The notes under the pieces are model-generated. The model had not been told where the DNA came from. It worked only from the letters and a program-made list of their open reading frames with translations, and did not search any database. From Chryseobacterium phosphatilyticum (GTDB taxonomy: Bacteria; Bacteroidota; Bacteroidia; Flavobacteriales; Weeksellaceae): DNA of 64,000 nucleotides. The translations under genes were made by a program, and so were the position numbers. Below are positions 18,160 to 26,698 of this stretch, piece after piece; within the stretch, counting starts at the first letter, position 1, and each line of letters begins with the position of its first letter. The stretch lies in assembly GCF_002899825.2 (NCBI RefSeq), contig NZ_PPED02000001.1, forward strand, positions 744,001-808,000. The letters run 5' to 3'.

Positions 18160-19578
18160 CTACTGATCTGTCTTTTTTCTGTTAATAAAATAGTACACTG
18201 GTAATCCCAGCAGAACCATGATAAAGCCCGGCCATGTATACTGTTGTTTATAAATAAGAAGCAAAATACAAAATCCTGTTCCAATGACCAGATAAATAAT
18301 CGGTGTTACCGGATAAAGCCACGTTTTATAAGGTCTTTCCAGGTCGGGTTGTTTGACCCTTAAATAAATAACTCCAAAAACAGTAATCATATAAAAGAGA
18401 ACAATGACAAAGGAAATCATATCCAGTAAATTTCCATACTGCCCACTTAAACAAAGGATGGAAGCCCAAATTCCCTGCATCCATAATGCATTTTCGGGAA
18501 CTTCATTTTTGTTATTTTTTACAGCTGAATTAAAAAACATTCCATCTTTAGCCATGGTTTGAAAAACTCTTGCTCCTGCTAAGATCAAGCCGTTATCGCA
18601 TCCAAAAGTGGAAACCATAACCAATAAGGCTATAATAATGGTTCCGGCACTTCCAAAAATATTTTGTGAAGCTGCTACTGCTACCCTGTCTGTGGCAGCA
18701 AATGCAATTCCATCTCTGTCTAAAGCATTTAAATACACAAAGTTCACAGCAATATAGAGAATCATTACGGCAGAAGTCCCAAAAATCATTGATTTTACAA
18801 CATTCCTCTTCGGATTATCTATTTCTCCTGAAACAAATGTCACACTTTCCCAGGCTACGGAGCTGAAAACAGAACCCACCATTGCTGCTGCAATACATCC
18901 AAGTAATGTCATTCCTCCAATAGGCTCCCAGCTTTCTTTGAGAAAATTTCCTTGTACATCTTTTTTAAGATTACTAAACGAGTCAAATCCAAAACTGAAA
19001 TTCTCTGTCAAATGTGAGCCGTTTACCAATATGAAGCCCAGAGCAATTAGCCCCAACAAAGCGATAATTTTGGAAGCTGTAAATATATTCTGGAGAAATT
19101 TTCCACTTTCTACTCCCCTTGTATTGATGTAAGTAAGTAAAAGGATTACAGCAATCGCAAGGATTTGCATCCATGTAATTTTAAATTCTCCACTTTGGAA
19201 AATAGGTGCAGCATCATTAAGTGCAGGAATAAGATAGGCAGTGTATTTACCAAAAGCCATGGCTACCGCAGCTATTGTTCCGGTTTGTATCACAGTAAAT
19301 AGCCCCCATCCGTACAGGAAACCCATCCTTTTCCCAAAAATTTCTTTCAGATAAGTGTATTGTCCTCCCGCTTTAGGAAACAAAGCTGATAGTTCTCCGT
19401 AGCTGATAGCCGCAGCTACTGTCATTACCCCTGTAATAATCCATACTACAATGAGCCAGAATCCGGAGCCTAAATTACGCATCATATCAGCGCTTACAAT
19501 AAAAATTCCGCTTCCGATCATGGAACCCATTACGAGCATAATGGCATCCCATAGTTTCAGTTTTTTTTGCATAGTCAA
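18160..19578 (-). CDS. APC family amino acid permease
   Basis: Inner-membrane transporter of 472 residues with about 12 hydrophobic segments. The N-terminal KLKLWDAIMLVMGSMIGSGIFIVSADM carries the GSGIF substrate/ion-site motif of the amino acid-polyamine-organocation family. Further family segments are SYGELSALFPKAGGQYTYLKEIFG and VAWESVTFVSGEIDNPKRNV. The substrate is not determined. A second start two codons downstream (MQKKLK) is equally plausible. A TATATTTG element lies 11-18 bases upstream of the longer start. Confidence 0.92.
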   Translation of the reverse strand: MTMQKKLKLWDAIMLVMGSMIGSGIFIVSADMMRNLGSGFWLIVVWIITGVMTVAAAISYGELSALFPKAGGQYTYLKEIFGKRMGFLYGWGLFTVIQTGTIAAVAMAFGKYTAYLIPALNDAAPIFQSGEFKITWMQILAIAVILLLTYINTRGVESGKFLQNIFTASKIIALLGLIALGFILVNGSHLTENFSFGFDSFSNLKKDVQGNFLKESWEPIGGMTLLGCIAAAMVGSVFSSVAWESVTFVSGEIDNPKRNVVKSMIFGTSAVMILYIAVNFVYLNALDRDGIAFAATDRVAVAASQNIFGSAGTIIIALLVMVSTFGCDNGLILAGARVFQTMAKDGMFFNSAVKNNKNEVPENALWMQGIWASILCLSGQYGNLLDMISFVIVLFYMITVFGVIYLRVKQPDLERPYKTWLYPVTPIIYLVIGTGFCILLLIYKQQYTWPGFIMVLLGLPVYYFINRKKTDQ

Positions 19579-19588
19579 GTATAGGCGT

Positions 19589-19596
19589 CAAATATA
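19589..19596 (-). promoter_or_regulatory. Possible -7 element for the permease gene
   Basis: On the minus strand this reads TATATTTG, a match to TAnnTTTG close to the start codon. No -33 element at proper spacing was seen. Confidence 0.35.
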
Positions 19597-19691
19597 AACA
19601 AATCTGTCTTTCATTTTGAATTTTGTTTATAATTTACCAAAACACCTGTTTTTTATCATTTATTATTATGTTATGATTCGGTTTTAATTAG

Positions 19692-19699
19692 TATTTTTG
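19692..19699 (+). promoter_or_regulatory. Probable -7 element for the DUF4920 gene
   Basis: TATTTTTG matches the -7 consensus, 16-23 bases upstream of the ATG at 19715. Because it overlaps the start of the longest frame (19697), it supports the downstream start. Confidence 0.5.
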
Positions 19700-19714
19700 G
19701 AAAAATTATTAAAA

Positions 19715-20215
19715 ATGAAATTCAAAGCTATACTATTCGCAGCAGCAGTAAGTTTTTCTACTTTGGCTTTTGCACAGGAAGTTGGGCCACCGGCAGGTAA
19801 GGCATTGGTAGGTGATACTTATGGAAGTGAGGTTTCTTCCTCGGTTGAATCTAAGGCAATCACTGTAGATAAACTGAACAAGCAACTTAAGAAAGACAAC
19901 AAAAAGGTTGAAAATATTGCCATTAAAGGAAAGGTAACTGATGTTTGTGACAAAAAAGGATGTTGGCTTACCATTCAGACAGAGGACAATTCAAAGTTTT
20001 TTGTTAAGATGAAAGATTATGCTTTCTTTGTTCCTACAGCATTAAAAGGTAAAAATGTAGTGTTGGAAGGAAATGCAGAAAGAAAAGTAACTTCTGTAAA
20101 TGAGCAAAAACACTACGCTGAGGATGCAAAAAAGCCTCAATCTGAAATTGATGCTATTACACAACCTAAAGAAGAAATCAGATTTGTTGCTAACGGAATT
20201 AAAGTAGTCAATTAA
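19715..20215 (+). CDS. DUF4920 family exported protein
   Basis: A 166-residue exported protein: signal MKFKAILFAAAVSFSTLAFAQ, then a small beta-rich domain. The central IKGKVTDVCDKKGCWLTIQTEDNSKFFVKMKDYAFFVP contains the CDKKGCW pair typical of DUF4920 proteins. The fold is OB-like and the two cysteines could bind a metal or form a disulfide. The function is unknown. The longest frame starts six codons upstream, but the -7 element at 19692-19699 and the signal peptide favour the ATG at 19715. Confidence 0.82.
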   Translation: MKFKAILFAAAVSFSTLAFAQEVGPPAGKALVGDTYGSEVSSSVESKAITVDKLNKQLKKDNKKVENIAIKGKVTDVCDKKGCWLTIQTEDNSKFFVKMKDYAFFVPTALKGKNVVLEGNAERKVTSVNEQKHYAEDAKKPQSEIDAITQPKEEIRFVANGIKVVN

Positions 20216-20233
20216 TTGATTTACAAATCATAT

Positions 20234-20271
20234 AAAAAACGTTCTCAAAATATATTTTGAGAACGTTTTTT
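20234..20271 (+). terminator. Terminator after the DUF4920 gene
   Basis: Near-perfect stem of 18 bp: AACGTTCTCAAAATA on the left pairs with TATTTTGAGAACGTT on the right, flanked by A and T runs. It is the strongest hairpin in this part of the window. Confidence 0.9.
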
Positions 20272-20350
20272 ATATGCAAGTATCTGATTATTCTATTTGC
20301 TTAGCTGCTTTTCTCAACCATTGGCAGATAAAATAAATACACAGAAAATT

Positions 20351-21460
20351 TTAATCTTCAATTTTAAAATCTACGATGGAGTCCAGTTTAGGATATTTTG
20401 TGGCGGAAACAAATTTCTTTCCGGTACAGTCTATTTCCAGCCACCCTTTCCTCTTCCTTACCTCACCGGCTTCCATTACAAAAGGAATAAAAGAGATTTC
20501 ATCCTTCCCTTCTTCTTTCATTTCTCTGTATTGTACTGCGATGTCTAAGATGCATTCATGTTCGGTATTGAGTTTTACATTTCTGTAGATTATATCATAA
20601 TGAGTTTCCTTATTTTCCGGAATTTCAAGATAGGTTTCCCAACCTTTGGTATCAGAATTAAGATCAGACATGGCTTCTAATGCATAGTAAAGAGCAACCG
20701 TATAATACTTTCTTGTCCCATTTCTTGTATAGTCATCAACAAAATGTCCTCCTTCAAATAAGATGGTAGGCATTCCTTCTTTGATAAAATTATCTCCGGT
20801 AGAAGTTGGATAAAACTCGTCTGAATATCTTCCGATCTGATGAGGGATCATTTCTTTCAGGTGATTATATACATTTCCAATGACTGCCATACATTTTTTT
20901 CTGTTTTCTGTTACTGTACGTTGTACATTTTCTGAAGGAGCCAAAAAGGAAAGTGTAGCAGGATGAATACCATCGGTGGTGAATATTGTTCTTTGCTCAT
21001 GCAAATTTAATGCATAGTCATATTTTTTTGAAGCCACTGCTTTTTTAAGAAATTTAATCTCTTTACTAGCCTCATTGTGAAAATCTCTGTTAAGATCAAT
21101 ATCAGCAGCATTCAATCTTGTCCATCTTTCAGAACCATCAGGATTTAGCATAAAAATGAAATCAAGCTTGATTTTACTGAATAGATTTTCTTTCAATGCA
21201 GGAGCTTTATCGAGACTTACCAAAAGATCAAGCATCGCATGTGTAGCATTGGATTCGTTCCCATGCATCTGAGACCATGCGAGCACCTGAATATTTCCGG
21301 TTCCGATACTTAACTGATAAATGGGCTTATCTAAATAAGATGTTCCTATCTGTTGAATATAATCGCTGAGATTGGTCTGTAAGTAATAAAATAATTTTTC
21401 AGGCGAAATATAGCGATTTGAGAAATTAGGGTTTTGGATATAGATCTGTTCAAAATTCAT
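20351..21460 (-). CDS. M14 family zinc carboxypeptidase
   Basis: A 369-residue M14 metallopeptidase. Zinc ligands appear in SQMHGNESNATHAMLDLL (HxxE, about residues 85-88), with a later histidine in LNLHEQRTIF (about 154-157). The catalytic Glu is likely in PTILFEGGHFVDDYTRNGTRKY. SERWTRLNAADIDLNRDF carries the Arg/Asn substrate-binding residues. No signal peptide is seen, so it may be cytoplasmic. It is divergent from the XRE regulator across about 970 bp of palindrome-rich DNA, which suggests shared control. Confidence 0.88.
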   Translation of the reverse strand: MNFEQIYIQNPNFSNRYISPEKLFYYLQTNLSDYIQQIGTSYLDKPIYQLSIGTGNIQVLAWSQMHGNESNATHAMLDLLVSLDKAPALKENLFSKIKLDFIFMLNPDGSERWTRLNAADIDLNRDFHNEASKEIKFLKKAVASKKYDYALNLHEQRTIFTTDGIHPATLSFLAPSENVQRTVTENRKKCMAVIGNVYNHLKEMIPHQIGRYSDEFYPTSTGDNFIKEGMPTILFEGGHFVDDYTRNGTRKYYTVALYYALEAMSDLNSDTKGWETYLEIPENKETHYDIIYRNVKLNTEHECILDIAVQYREMKEEGKDEISFIPFVMEAGEVRKRKGWLEIDCTGKKFVSATKYPKLDSIVDFKIED

Positions 21461-22428
21461 TTTAGGAATAGTTTACAAAAATCAAATTTAACGATTTTCA
21501 GGGATAAATAAGAGATTAACATCGGTAAACAGATGTAAAATCAAGCAATTTACAAATGTTCCTATATTAAGATGTGTTTACATTGGTTAAATCTGATTTC
21601 ATTTTTGATTGTGAAAAGACATTAACATTTGTAATATGATTAAACAGTTACGGTTGACAAATTGTCTGTGGATAAAAATGTGGATTGCGAATAATTCAAT
21701 TCAATGTATTTAAATAACTTATATTCAATAAGTTATGTTATTTAATTAAATAAGTTTTATAAGAATACTTGAAGTATAAAAACCCCTATTTTAGAGCAAT
21801 TTAGGATAAAAAAATTAAACATTTAAATTATGGAAAACGATGTACATTAATATCATATACAAGTGTAAAATCGGAAAAAACGGATATTTAGAACAGAAAT
21901 TTATCTGGTCTTATGCTTTCTCATGCACTTTTAGTCTTTTATCTACTCAGCTTCTTGAAGAGGAGTAAATTGACTCTCTATTAAGGTATTTAGTAGTTTA
22001 CATTAGTAATAATCAATGTCATTATACAGATGTAAATAGGTTTAATCAGTTGTTTATCAGTTAATTTTTGTTCTTCTTAGTTTATATTCACCTGAGAATT
22101 TAAATAGATATATATTAACATTGTAAACGTGAATTTTTGAACATTTATTCATCAAATTAGAGGTTTAACAGGTCCTGATTTCCATTTCTAATTAACTTTT
22201 TGCAATAATTATTAGTCAGACTTGCTGATTAGAATTTATCCGAAAACTAACTTCTATTTCATGTATTTTACTTTGATACAAATGTAACTGAATTATAATT
22301 CATTAGTTTTAAGCAAATTACAATTTATTTACAAATGTATATGACTAAATGATTTAATAATTTACATTTGTAGTTTGTTTTTGTAAATTTATTGGATTAC
22401 ATTTGTAAAATAATTGAAAGTCATTTTT
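21461..22428. promoter_or_regulatory. Intergenic operator array upstream of the XRE regulator
   Basis: This 968-bp AT-rich gap holds about twelve copies of a 12-bp palindrome, TTACA-N2-TGTAA, with 0-3 mismatches. Positions by eye: 21527, 21550, 21578, 21623, 21857, 21998, 22024, 22114 (spacer 1), 22276, 22329, 22362 and 22397. The last copy is perfect. Most others differ at one base. A separate inverted repeat ATAACTTAT...ATAAGTTAT lies at 21714-21736. No credible small reading frame was seen. The array is bounded by the divergent M14 and XRE genes and is probably the regulator's own binding region. Confidence 0.7.
22374..22408 (+). promoter_or_regulatory. XRE regulator promoter with embedded operator
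   Basis: TTTG (22374-22377) and TACATTTG (22398-22405) are 20 bp apart, a consensus Bacteroidota promoter 23 bases upstream of the ATG at 22429. The perfect palindrome TTACATTTGTAA (22397-22408) completely covers the -7 element, so binding there would block RNA polymerase. Confidence 0.7.
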
Positions 22429-22965
22429 ATGAGCCTAAACGAAAGAATTTCCAAAGTGATAGAGTATTCTCATCTTACTCCTTCTGAATTTGCAGATGAG
22501 ATTGATGTACAACGTTCATCAATTTCTCATATTACTTCGGGAAGGAACAAACCGTCTCTGGAGTTTATCATAAAAATAAAATCCCGTTTTCCGGAACTTC
22601 TTTGGGACTGGCTGGTTACCGGTGAAGGAGAAATGCTAAAAACAGACTTACCTGAAATAAGTGAGGCTTCTCCTGCGGAAGAGGAAGAGAAAGTCAAAAC
22701 GACTCCTCTACCCGATCTTTTCACGATGATGAATACCGATGATGACTTCGGAGCTGAAGAGAGCGAAATTGAACCTCTAACAGTAAGTTCTGGAGAATCG
22801 CTTATATCGGCCCAAGATAAAGCTTCGGAAAAAATAGTCGATTCTCAGCGATTAGAAAATTCAAGTGAACAATTACTAGGTCAAATGTTTGGTAATGAGG
22901 GAAGTAAGATCAAACGTATTGTTTTGTTCTACGAAAACGGAAAATTTGAAAGTTTTGAGCCATAA
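22429..22965 (+). CDS. XRE-family helix-turn-helix transcriptional regulator
   Basis: A 178-residue DNA-binding protein. The HTH lies in the first 65 residues (MSLNERISKVIEYSHLTPSEF, then ADEIDVQRSSISHITSGRNKPS as helix 2-turn-helix 3). A long acidic, probably disordered linker follows and the conserved C-terminal tail is KIKRIVLFYENGKFESFEP. The start is the ATG at 22429, because the promoter and the perfect operator lie just upstream and the longest frame adds only KVIF residues. It likely represses itself through the palindrome array. A terminator follows. Confidence 0.87.
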   Translation: MSLNERISKVIEYSHLTPSEFADEIDVQRSSISHITSGRNKPSLEFIIKIKSRFPELLWDWLVTGEGEMLKTDLPEISEASPAEEEEKVKTTPLPDLFTMMNTDDDFGAEESEIEPLTVSSGESLISAQDKASEKIVDSQRLENSSEQLLGQMFGNEGSKIKRIVLFYENGKFESFEP

Positions 22966-22966
22966 A

Positions 22967-22996
22967 AAAACCCGACCAAAGAAAATGGTCAGGTTA
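22967..22996 (+). terminator. Terminator after the XRE regulator gene
   Basis: Stem AACCCGACCA with TGGTCAGGTT, one internal mismatch, loop AAGAAAA, immediately after the stop codon. Confidence 0.65.
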
Positions 22997-23394
22997 AAAA
23001 ATATTTGAAGAAGAAAACTAAAGCTATTTGCTTTACTTTATTTTTACAATTCTTAGTGTTATATTTTTATGATAAGCAGCCGGTTTTCAGCTAAAGCTAT
23101 TAACATCTAAAAATTTTGGATTGTATAATGAGTATATGATTATTACTTTTCCGGGACGATGATTATTCCGTCAGAGGAAAGATAGAAAATAATCAATGAG
23201 AATATTTTTCATGCATTAGTTTTTTATGATTGAATCAAATATAATAATATTAAATTAAATTAGCAACAAAAATTAGTTTATTTTAATAAATAATTAACCT
23301 TTATGTGATTTAGGCGTATTATTGTTAATTGTATTCGAAGCATAGAATCTTTGTAAATGAATCTTCATTAAATTAGTACATAGGATTAATCCTA
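22997..23394. other. AT-rich spacer without recognisable feature
   Basis: This stretch between the XRE terminator and the proline dehydrogenase terminator is very AT-rich. I see no coding frame, repeat or RNA motif in it on either strand. Confidence 0.5.
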
Positions 23395-23420
23395 TAAAAA
23401 AACCCGCATATGCTGCGGGT
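23395..23420 (-). terminator. Terminator after the proline dehydrogenase gene
   Basis: Stem ACCCGCA (23402-23408) with TGCGGGT (23414-23420), followed on the minus strand by seven T residues. Confidence 0.85.
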
Positions 23421-23445
23421 CTGTATTTACTTTATGGCAATGTTT

Positions 23446-24615
23446 TTATTGCTTTTTTCTTCTTTCCAGTTCATTTTTGATCAATCCAAGCTCTCTTCCG
23501 GTTTGTCCGGCTACAGATGTATTTTCTCTGGCTCTTCTCGTTAGATATGGAACAACATCCTTAACGGGACCATATGGAAGATATTTAGCCACATTATACC
23601 CCTTATCAGACAAATAGAAAGTAATATTATCACTCATCCCGTAAAGCTGTCCGAAATAAACGTGTGGATTACCATTTTCCATAGATTTAGCTTTCATCTT
23701 ATCCATAATCAACTCTGAAGAGATTTCATTATGGGTTCCAAAGAAGGCAGATACTTTATCTAAATGATTCATGACAAAATCAATTCCTGCATTATAATTT
23801 TTATCCGATGCTTCTTTGGTTGGCTGAATAGGGTCTGGATATCCTTTTTCTGCTGCTCTGGCTCTTTCTTTTTCCATATAAGCACCACGAACAATCTTAT
23901 AGCCAATGAAATAGTTTTTTTCGACGGCTCTTTTCAGGTTCTCTTCCATATACTCCAGCCTTCCGGTTCTGTACATCTGGATGGTATTCCAAACGATAGG
24001 TTTTTCCTGATTATATTTCTCCATCATCTCTTCACACAGATGATCGGCGGCATCCTGCATCCAGGTTTCTTCAGCATCAACCATTACTTTTTTATCATTT
24101 TCATGACAAAGAGCACACACCTCGTCAAATCGTCTTACTACTCTCTCCCATTCTTCTTTCTGACTTGTTGTAAGTTCTGCTCCTTTTCCAACTGCTTCAT
24201 AGATATCAATTCTACCAAAAGCTGTAGGTTTAAACACAATAAAAGGAATTGCCGGATTTCCTACTGAGAACCTTACAATATCCTTGATTTCTTTACAAAC
24301 CGCATCGAAAGTTTCTTCATCTTCCTTACCCTCGATAGAATAATCGAAGATACTTCCAACTCCTCTTTTGAATAATTGTTTGACAACTTTCATACTTTCT
24401 TCACGGGTTTCTCCTCCGCAGAACTGCTCAAATAAAGTGTTTTTCACAATTCCTGTAACAAAGGGAAAATTGTTGTGTACAGTAAAATTAAGGACAGAAG
24501 TTCCAAGGCTGGTAAGAGCAGGCTGTTCAATCATTTTAAACATCCAGTACGCCTTTCTTAATTGTGCATCAGACTTATCTGCAAATGCAACTTTAGTATC
24601 GTTAAAAATGGGCAT
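23446..24615 (-). CDS. Proline dehydrogenase family protein
   Basis: FAD-dependent TIM-barrel enzyme that oxidises proline to pyrroline-5-carboxylate, 389 residues. Family segments include VMVDAEETWMQDAADHLCEEMM (about 170-190), RAVEKNYFIGYKIVRGAYMEKERARA (about 230-255, the RGAY motif), FFGTHNEISSELIMDK, and the C-terminal YLPYGPVKDVVPYLTRRARENT. The latter holds the RRxxEN substrate-binding residues. It is the stand-alone type, without a P5C dehydrogenase domain. It follows a UbiA gene on the same strand by 64 bp and has its own -7 element at 24640-24647. Confidence 0.93.
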   Translation of the reverse strand: MPIFNDTKVAFADKSDAQLRKAYWMFKMIEQPALTSLGTSVLNFTVHNNFPFVTGIVKNTLFEQFCGGETREESMKVVKQLFKRGVGSIFDYSIEGKEDEETFDAVCKEIKDIVRFSVGNPAIPFIVFKPTAFGRIDIYEAVGKGAELTTSQKEEWERVVRRFDEVCALCHENDKKVMVDAEETWMQDAADHLCEEMMEKYNQEKPIVWNTIQMYRTGRLEYMEENLKRAVEKNYFIGYKIVRGAYMEKERARAAEKGYPDPIQPTKEASDKNYNAGIDFVMNHLDKVSAFFGTHNEISSELIMDKMKAKSMENGNPHVYFGQLYGMSDNITFYLSDKGYNVAKYLPYGPVKDVVPYLTRRARENTSVAGQTGRELGLIKNELERRKKQ

Positions 24616-24639
24616 TCCTATTTATTAAATTTAATTATG

Positions 24640-24647
24640 CAAAGATA
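24640..24647 (-). promoter_or_regulatory. Probable -7 element for proline dehydrogenase
   Basis: On the minus strand TATCTTTG matches TAnnTTTG, 24 bases from the start codon. The -33 element was not clear. Confidence 0.45.
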
Positions 24648-24679
24648 ATAATAACCCCTGCTTATTTAAAGAATTTTTT

Positions 24680-25609
24680 TTACAATTTATGCTCTATTCC
24701 ATTCAAAAGCATGGCAATAATTCCTACAAAAACCCAAAAACGTAAAAGGGTTAATGTCAAAAAGTTACTCCTTCTGGAAGAATTTAAAAGGAAATAGATA
24801 CAAAAGATCATAACAAATAATCCTCCCACAAAGTAATATGCCATAAAACCTGAAACACCCGTTTTAGTAATAATTTTCATAGAAACAGTCATGGTTATCA
24901 CCAACAAAGCAATCAGAATAGATTTTGTATTCCTACTTTTAAAATAATTTGGAATGGTGGTATATCCGAATGTTTTATCTACACTTCTGGTAAGAGTGTC
25001 TTTTACAATATCAATGCATAAAAGAATCAGAAAAAGAAAAACAGCCATTAGAAAAACCTTCTTGGAAAAGGTTTCGTAATACACCATCATTCCGAAGAAA
25101 GGATATAGGGTAAGGCTTACAAAAGTGAGGTTATTGAGTATTAGTATCCTGCTTAATTTATGACTGTAAAGCCACATAAAAAACTGATACACCACAAAGA
25201 AGATGAAAACATTATGGGAAATCATCCAGGCCACTCCTAATGAAATAGCACTTAATCCCAGATAAGCATATAAAAAGTACTTCTGTTTGATGAAGCTTTG
25301 AATCCGGGTTCTGAAAGGTTTTACAATATGGTCTTTTTCCAGATCATAAAACTGGTTGATAATTCCGCCTGCTAAAATGGTAAGTACAGTACAGAAAATA
25401 ATCCCGTGAACTTTAAAATCAAAGACAAAATTTCTGAAAGATTCATCCTGATTAAACAAAAAAAATGTAGAAACATAGAGAGCGAAAGTAAGTAATGCGG
25501 CCACAAAAAACCTTGCTCCCAATAAAAAGCCCACGAATTGTGAAAACCTGTAGAATAGAGATTTTGATATAAAATTTTTAGATTGGAAAGTTTCCTTTTC
25601 AGAATTCAT
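24680..25609 (-). CDS. UbiA family prenyltransferase, substrate unknown
   Basis: A 309-residue membrane enzyme with about eight hydrophobic segments. The first Asp motif is NQFYDLEKDHIVKPFRTRI (about 85-103) and the second is DIVKDTLTRSVDKTFGYTTIP (about 200-220). The first motif has Gln in place of the usual Asp after Asn. It is clearly distinct from menA at 1992. Similar genes in this group are sometimes annotated as geranylgeranylglyceryl phosphate-type transferases, but the aromatic or lipid acceptor is not predictable. It lies 10 bp after the GHMP kinase stop/start boundary, in the same operon as the mevalonate-type kinase. Confidence 0.8.
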   Translation of the reverse strand: MNSEKETFQSKNFISKSLFYRFSQFVGFLLGARFFVAALLTFALYVSTFFLFNQDESFRNFVFDFKVHGIIFCTVLTILAGGIINQFYDLEKDHIVKPFRTRIQSFIKQKYFLYAYLGLSAISLGVAWMISHNVFIFFVVYQFFMWLYSHKLSRILILNNLTFVSLTLYPFFGMMVYYETFSKKVFLMAVFLFLILLCIDIVKDTLTRSVDKTFGYTTIPNYFKSRNTKSILIALLVITMTVSMKIITKTGVSGFMAYYFVGGLFVMIFCIYFLLNSSRRSNFLTLTLLRFWVFVGIIAMLLNGIEHKL

Positions 25610-25619
25610 TCCAACCTGT

Positions 25620-26546
25620 TTAAAATCTGTAAATCACCTCTTTTTGGAAGCCGTCAAGCATTTTTTCTGCTTTTTTATAGTCTTTGGTAAATCCCAGAAT
25701 ATAACCACCTCCACCACTTCCGCAGAGTTTTAAGTAATATGCATTAGAATCTAATCCTTTTTTCCAGATATTAAAAATACTTTCCGGAATCATAGGGCGG
25801 AAATGTTCGTAAGCCCAGTAAGAAAGCTTTTTAAGGTTTCTGAAGAAAGGATTCATATCTTTTTTCAGGAAAGAGTCAATACATGCGTTATTATACCGGA
25901 TAAACTCTTCTTTAAGCGTTTTGCGGAACCCTTCTGTTTTCATTTTTTCAAAGAAAATCTGAATCATAGGCCCCGTTTCTCCAGTTATACCAGAGTCAAT
26001 GAGGAAAATAGCTCCTTTTCCTTCTTCTCCATCCGGAATAGATACTCTGTCCAGGTTTTCTTTATTTTCAATGAGGATCGGAAGGTTCATATAGCAGATC
26101 AAAGGATCCATTCCCGAACTTTTACCATGGAAATAGCTTTCCATTTCACCGAAAACAGTTTTTAATTTTTTAAGATTTTCTTTTGAAATATTCTCAGGAT
26201 TTGATTTACTGATTGAATATTTTTCAAAAATAGCCGCTACCAAAGCTCCTGAACTTCCCACACCGTATCCCTGAGGGATATTTGAGTCAAAGAAAAGTCC
26301 GTTTGATATATCATTTTTGAAGCTGTCGATGTTCAATTTGAAATCATCTGAAAGATCAAGAGTAGTAAGAAAATCTGAATATTTCTGCAGATGTCTGTTG
26401 GAATTAAGCTCAAATTCAGAACTTAAATCTGAGAATTTTAAAGTTCCCTTATAGAAACTGTAGGGTACAACAAGCCCTTGGGAATCTTCAATCATTCCAT
26501 ATTCTCCAAACAGAATTATTTTTGCATAAAATAAAGGGTTGGTCAT
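25620..26546 (-). CDS. GHMP family kinase, probably mevalonate kinase
   Basis: A 308-residue GHMP kinase. The ATP-binding signature is PQGYGVGSSGALVAAIF (about 90-106). The N-terminal AKIILFGEYGMIEDSQGLVVPYSF matches mevalonate kinases. GKSSGMDPLICYMNLPILIEN holds the catalytic Asp and KLCGSGGGGYILGF closes the site. Flavobacteria use the mevalonate route, which fits. The longest frame begins 18 codons upstream, but a promoter (TTTG at 26598-26601, TAACTTTG at 26567-26574 on the minus strand) would lie inside that extension. I therefore place the start at 26546. The UbiA gene follows by 10 bp. Confidence 0.85.
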   Translation of the reverse strand: MTNPLFYAKIILFGEYGMIEDSQGLVVPYSFYKGTLKFSDLSSEFELNSNRHLQKYSDFLTTLDLSDDFKLNIDSFKNDISNGLFFDSNIPQGYGVGSSGALVAAIFEKYSISKSNPENISKENLKKLKTVFGEMESYFHGKSSGMDPLICYMNLPILIENKENLDRVSIPDGEEGKGAIFLIDSGITGETGPMIQIFFEKMKTEGFRKTLKEEFIRYNNACIDSFLKKDMNPFFRNLKKLSYWAYEHFRPMIPESIFNIWKKGLDSNAYYLKLCGSGGGGYILGFTKDYKKAEKMLDGFQKEVIYRF

Positions 26547-26566
26547 ATTGACAATAAATCTTTTTG

Positions 26567-26601
26567 CAAAGTTAAAAATTATTCTGCTCAATATAAACAA
26601 A
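26567..26601 (-). promoter_or_regulatory. Promoter of the GHMP kinase-UbiA operon
   Basis: On the minus strand TTTG (26598-26601) and TAACTTTG (26567-26574) are 23 bp apart, within the Bacteroidota range. The transcript would begin around 26560, just upstream of the ATG at 26546. Confidence 0.6.
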
Positions 26602-26651
26602 ATTCAGGCCGAATTATCGACTATTTGTTTTAATCTCTATTTAAATGTAGT

Positions 26652-26678
26652 AAAAAAGCCTGAAAATATCAGGCTTTT
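26652..26678 (-). terminator. Terminator after the M12B-type protease gene
   Basis: Stem AAAAGCCTGA (26654-26663) with TCAGGCTTTT (26669-26678), flanked by an A-run that is a T-run on the minus strand. Confidence 0.85.
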
Positions 26679-26698
26679 ATTATTGATTGATTTAAAAA

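Noticed and set aside
21838..21861. Small frame starting ATG GAA AAC in the operator region
   Set aside because: Too short (stops after six codons).
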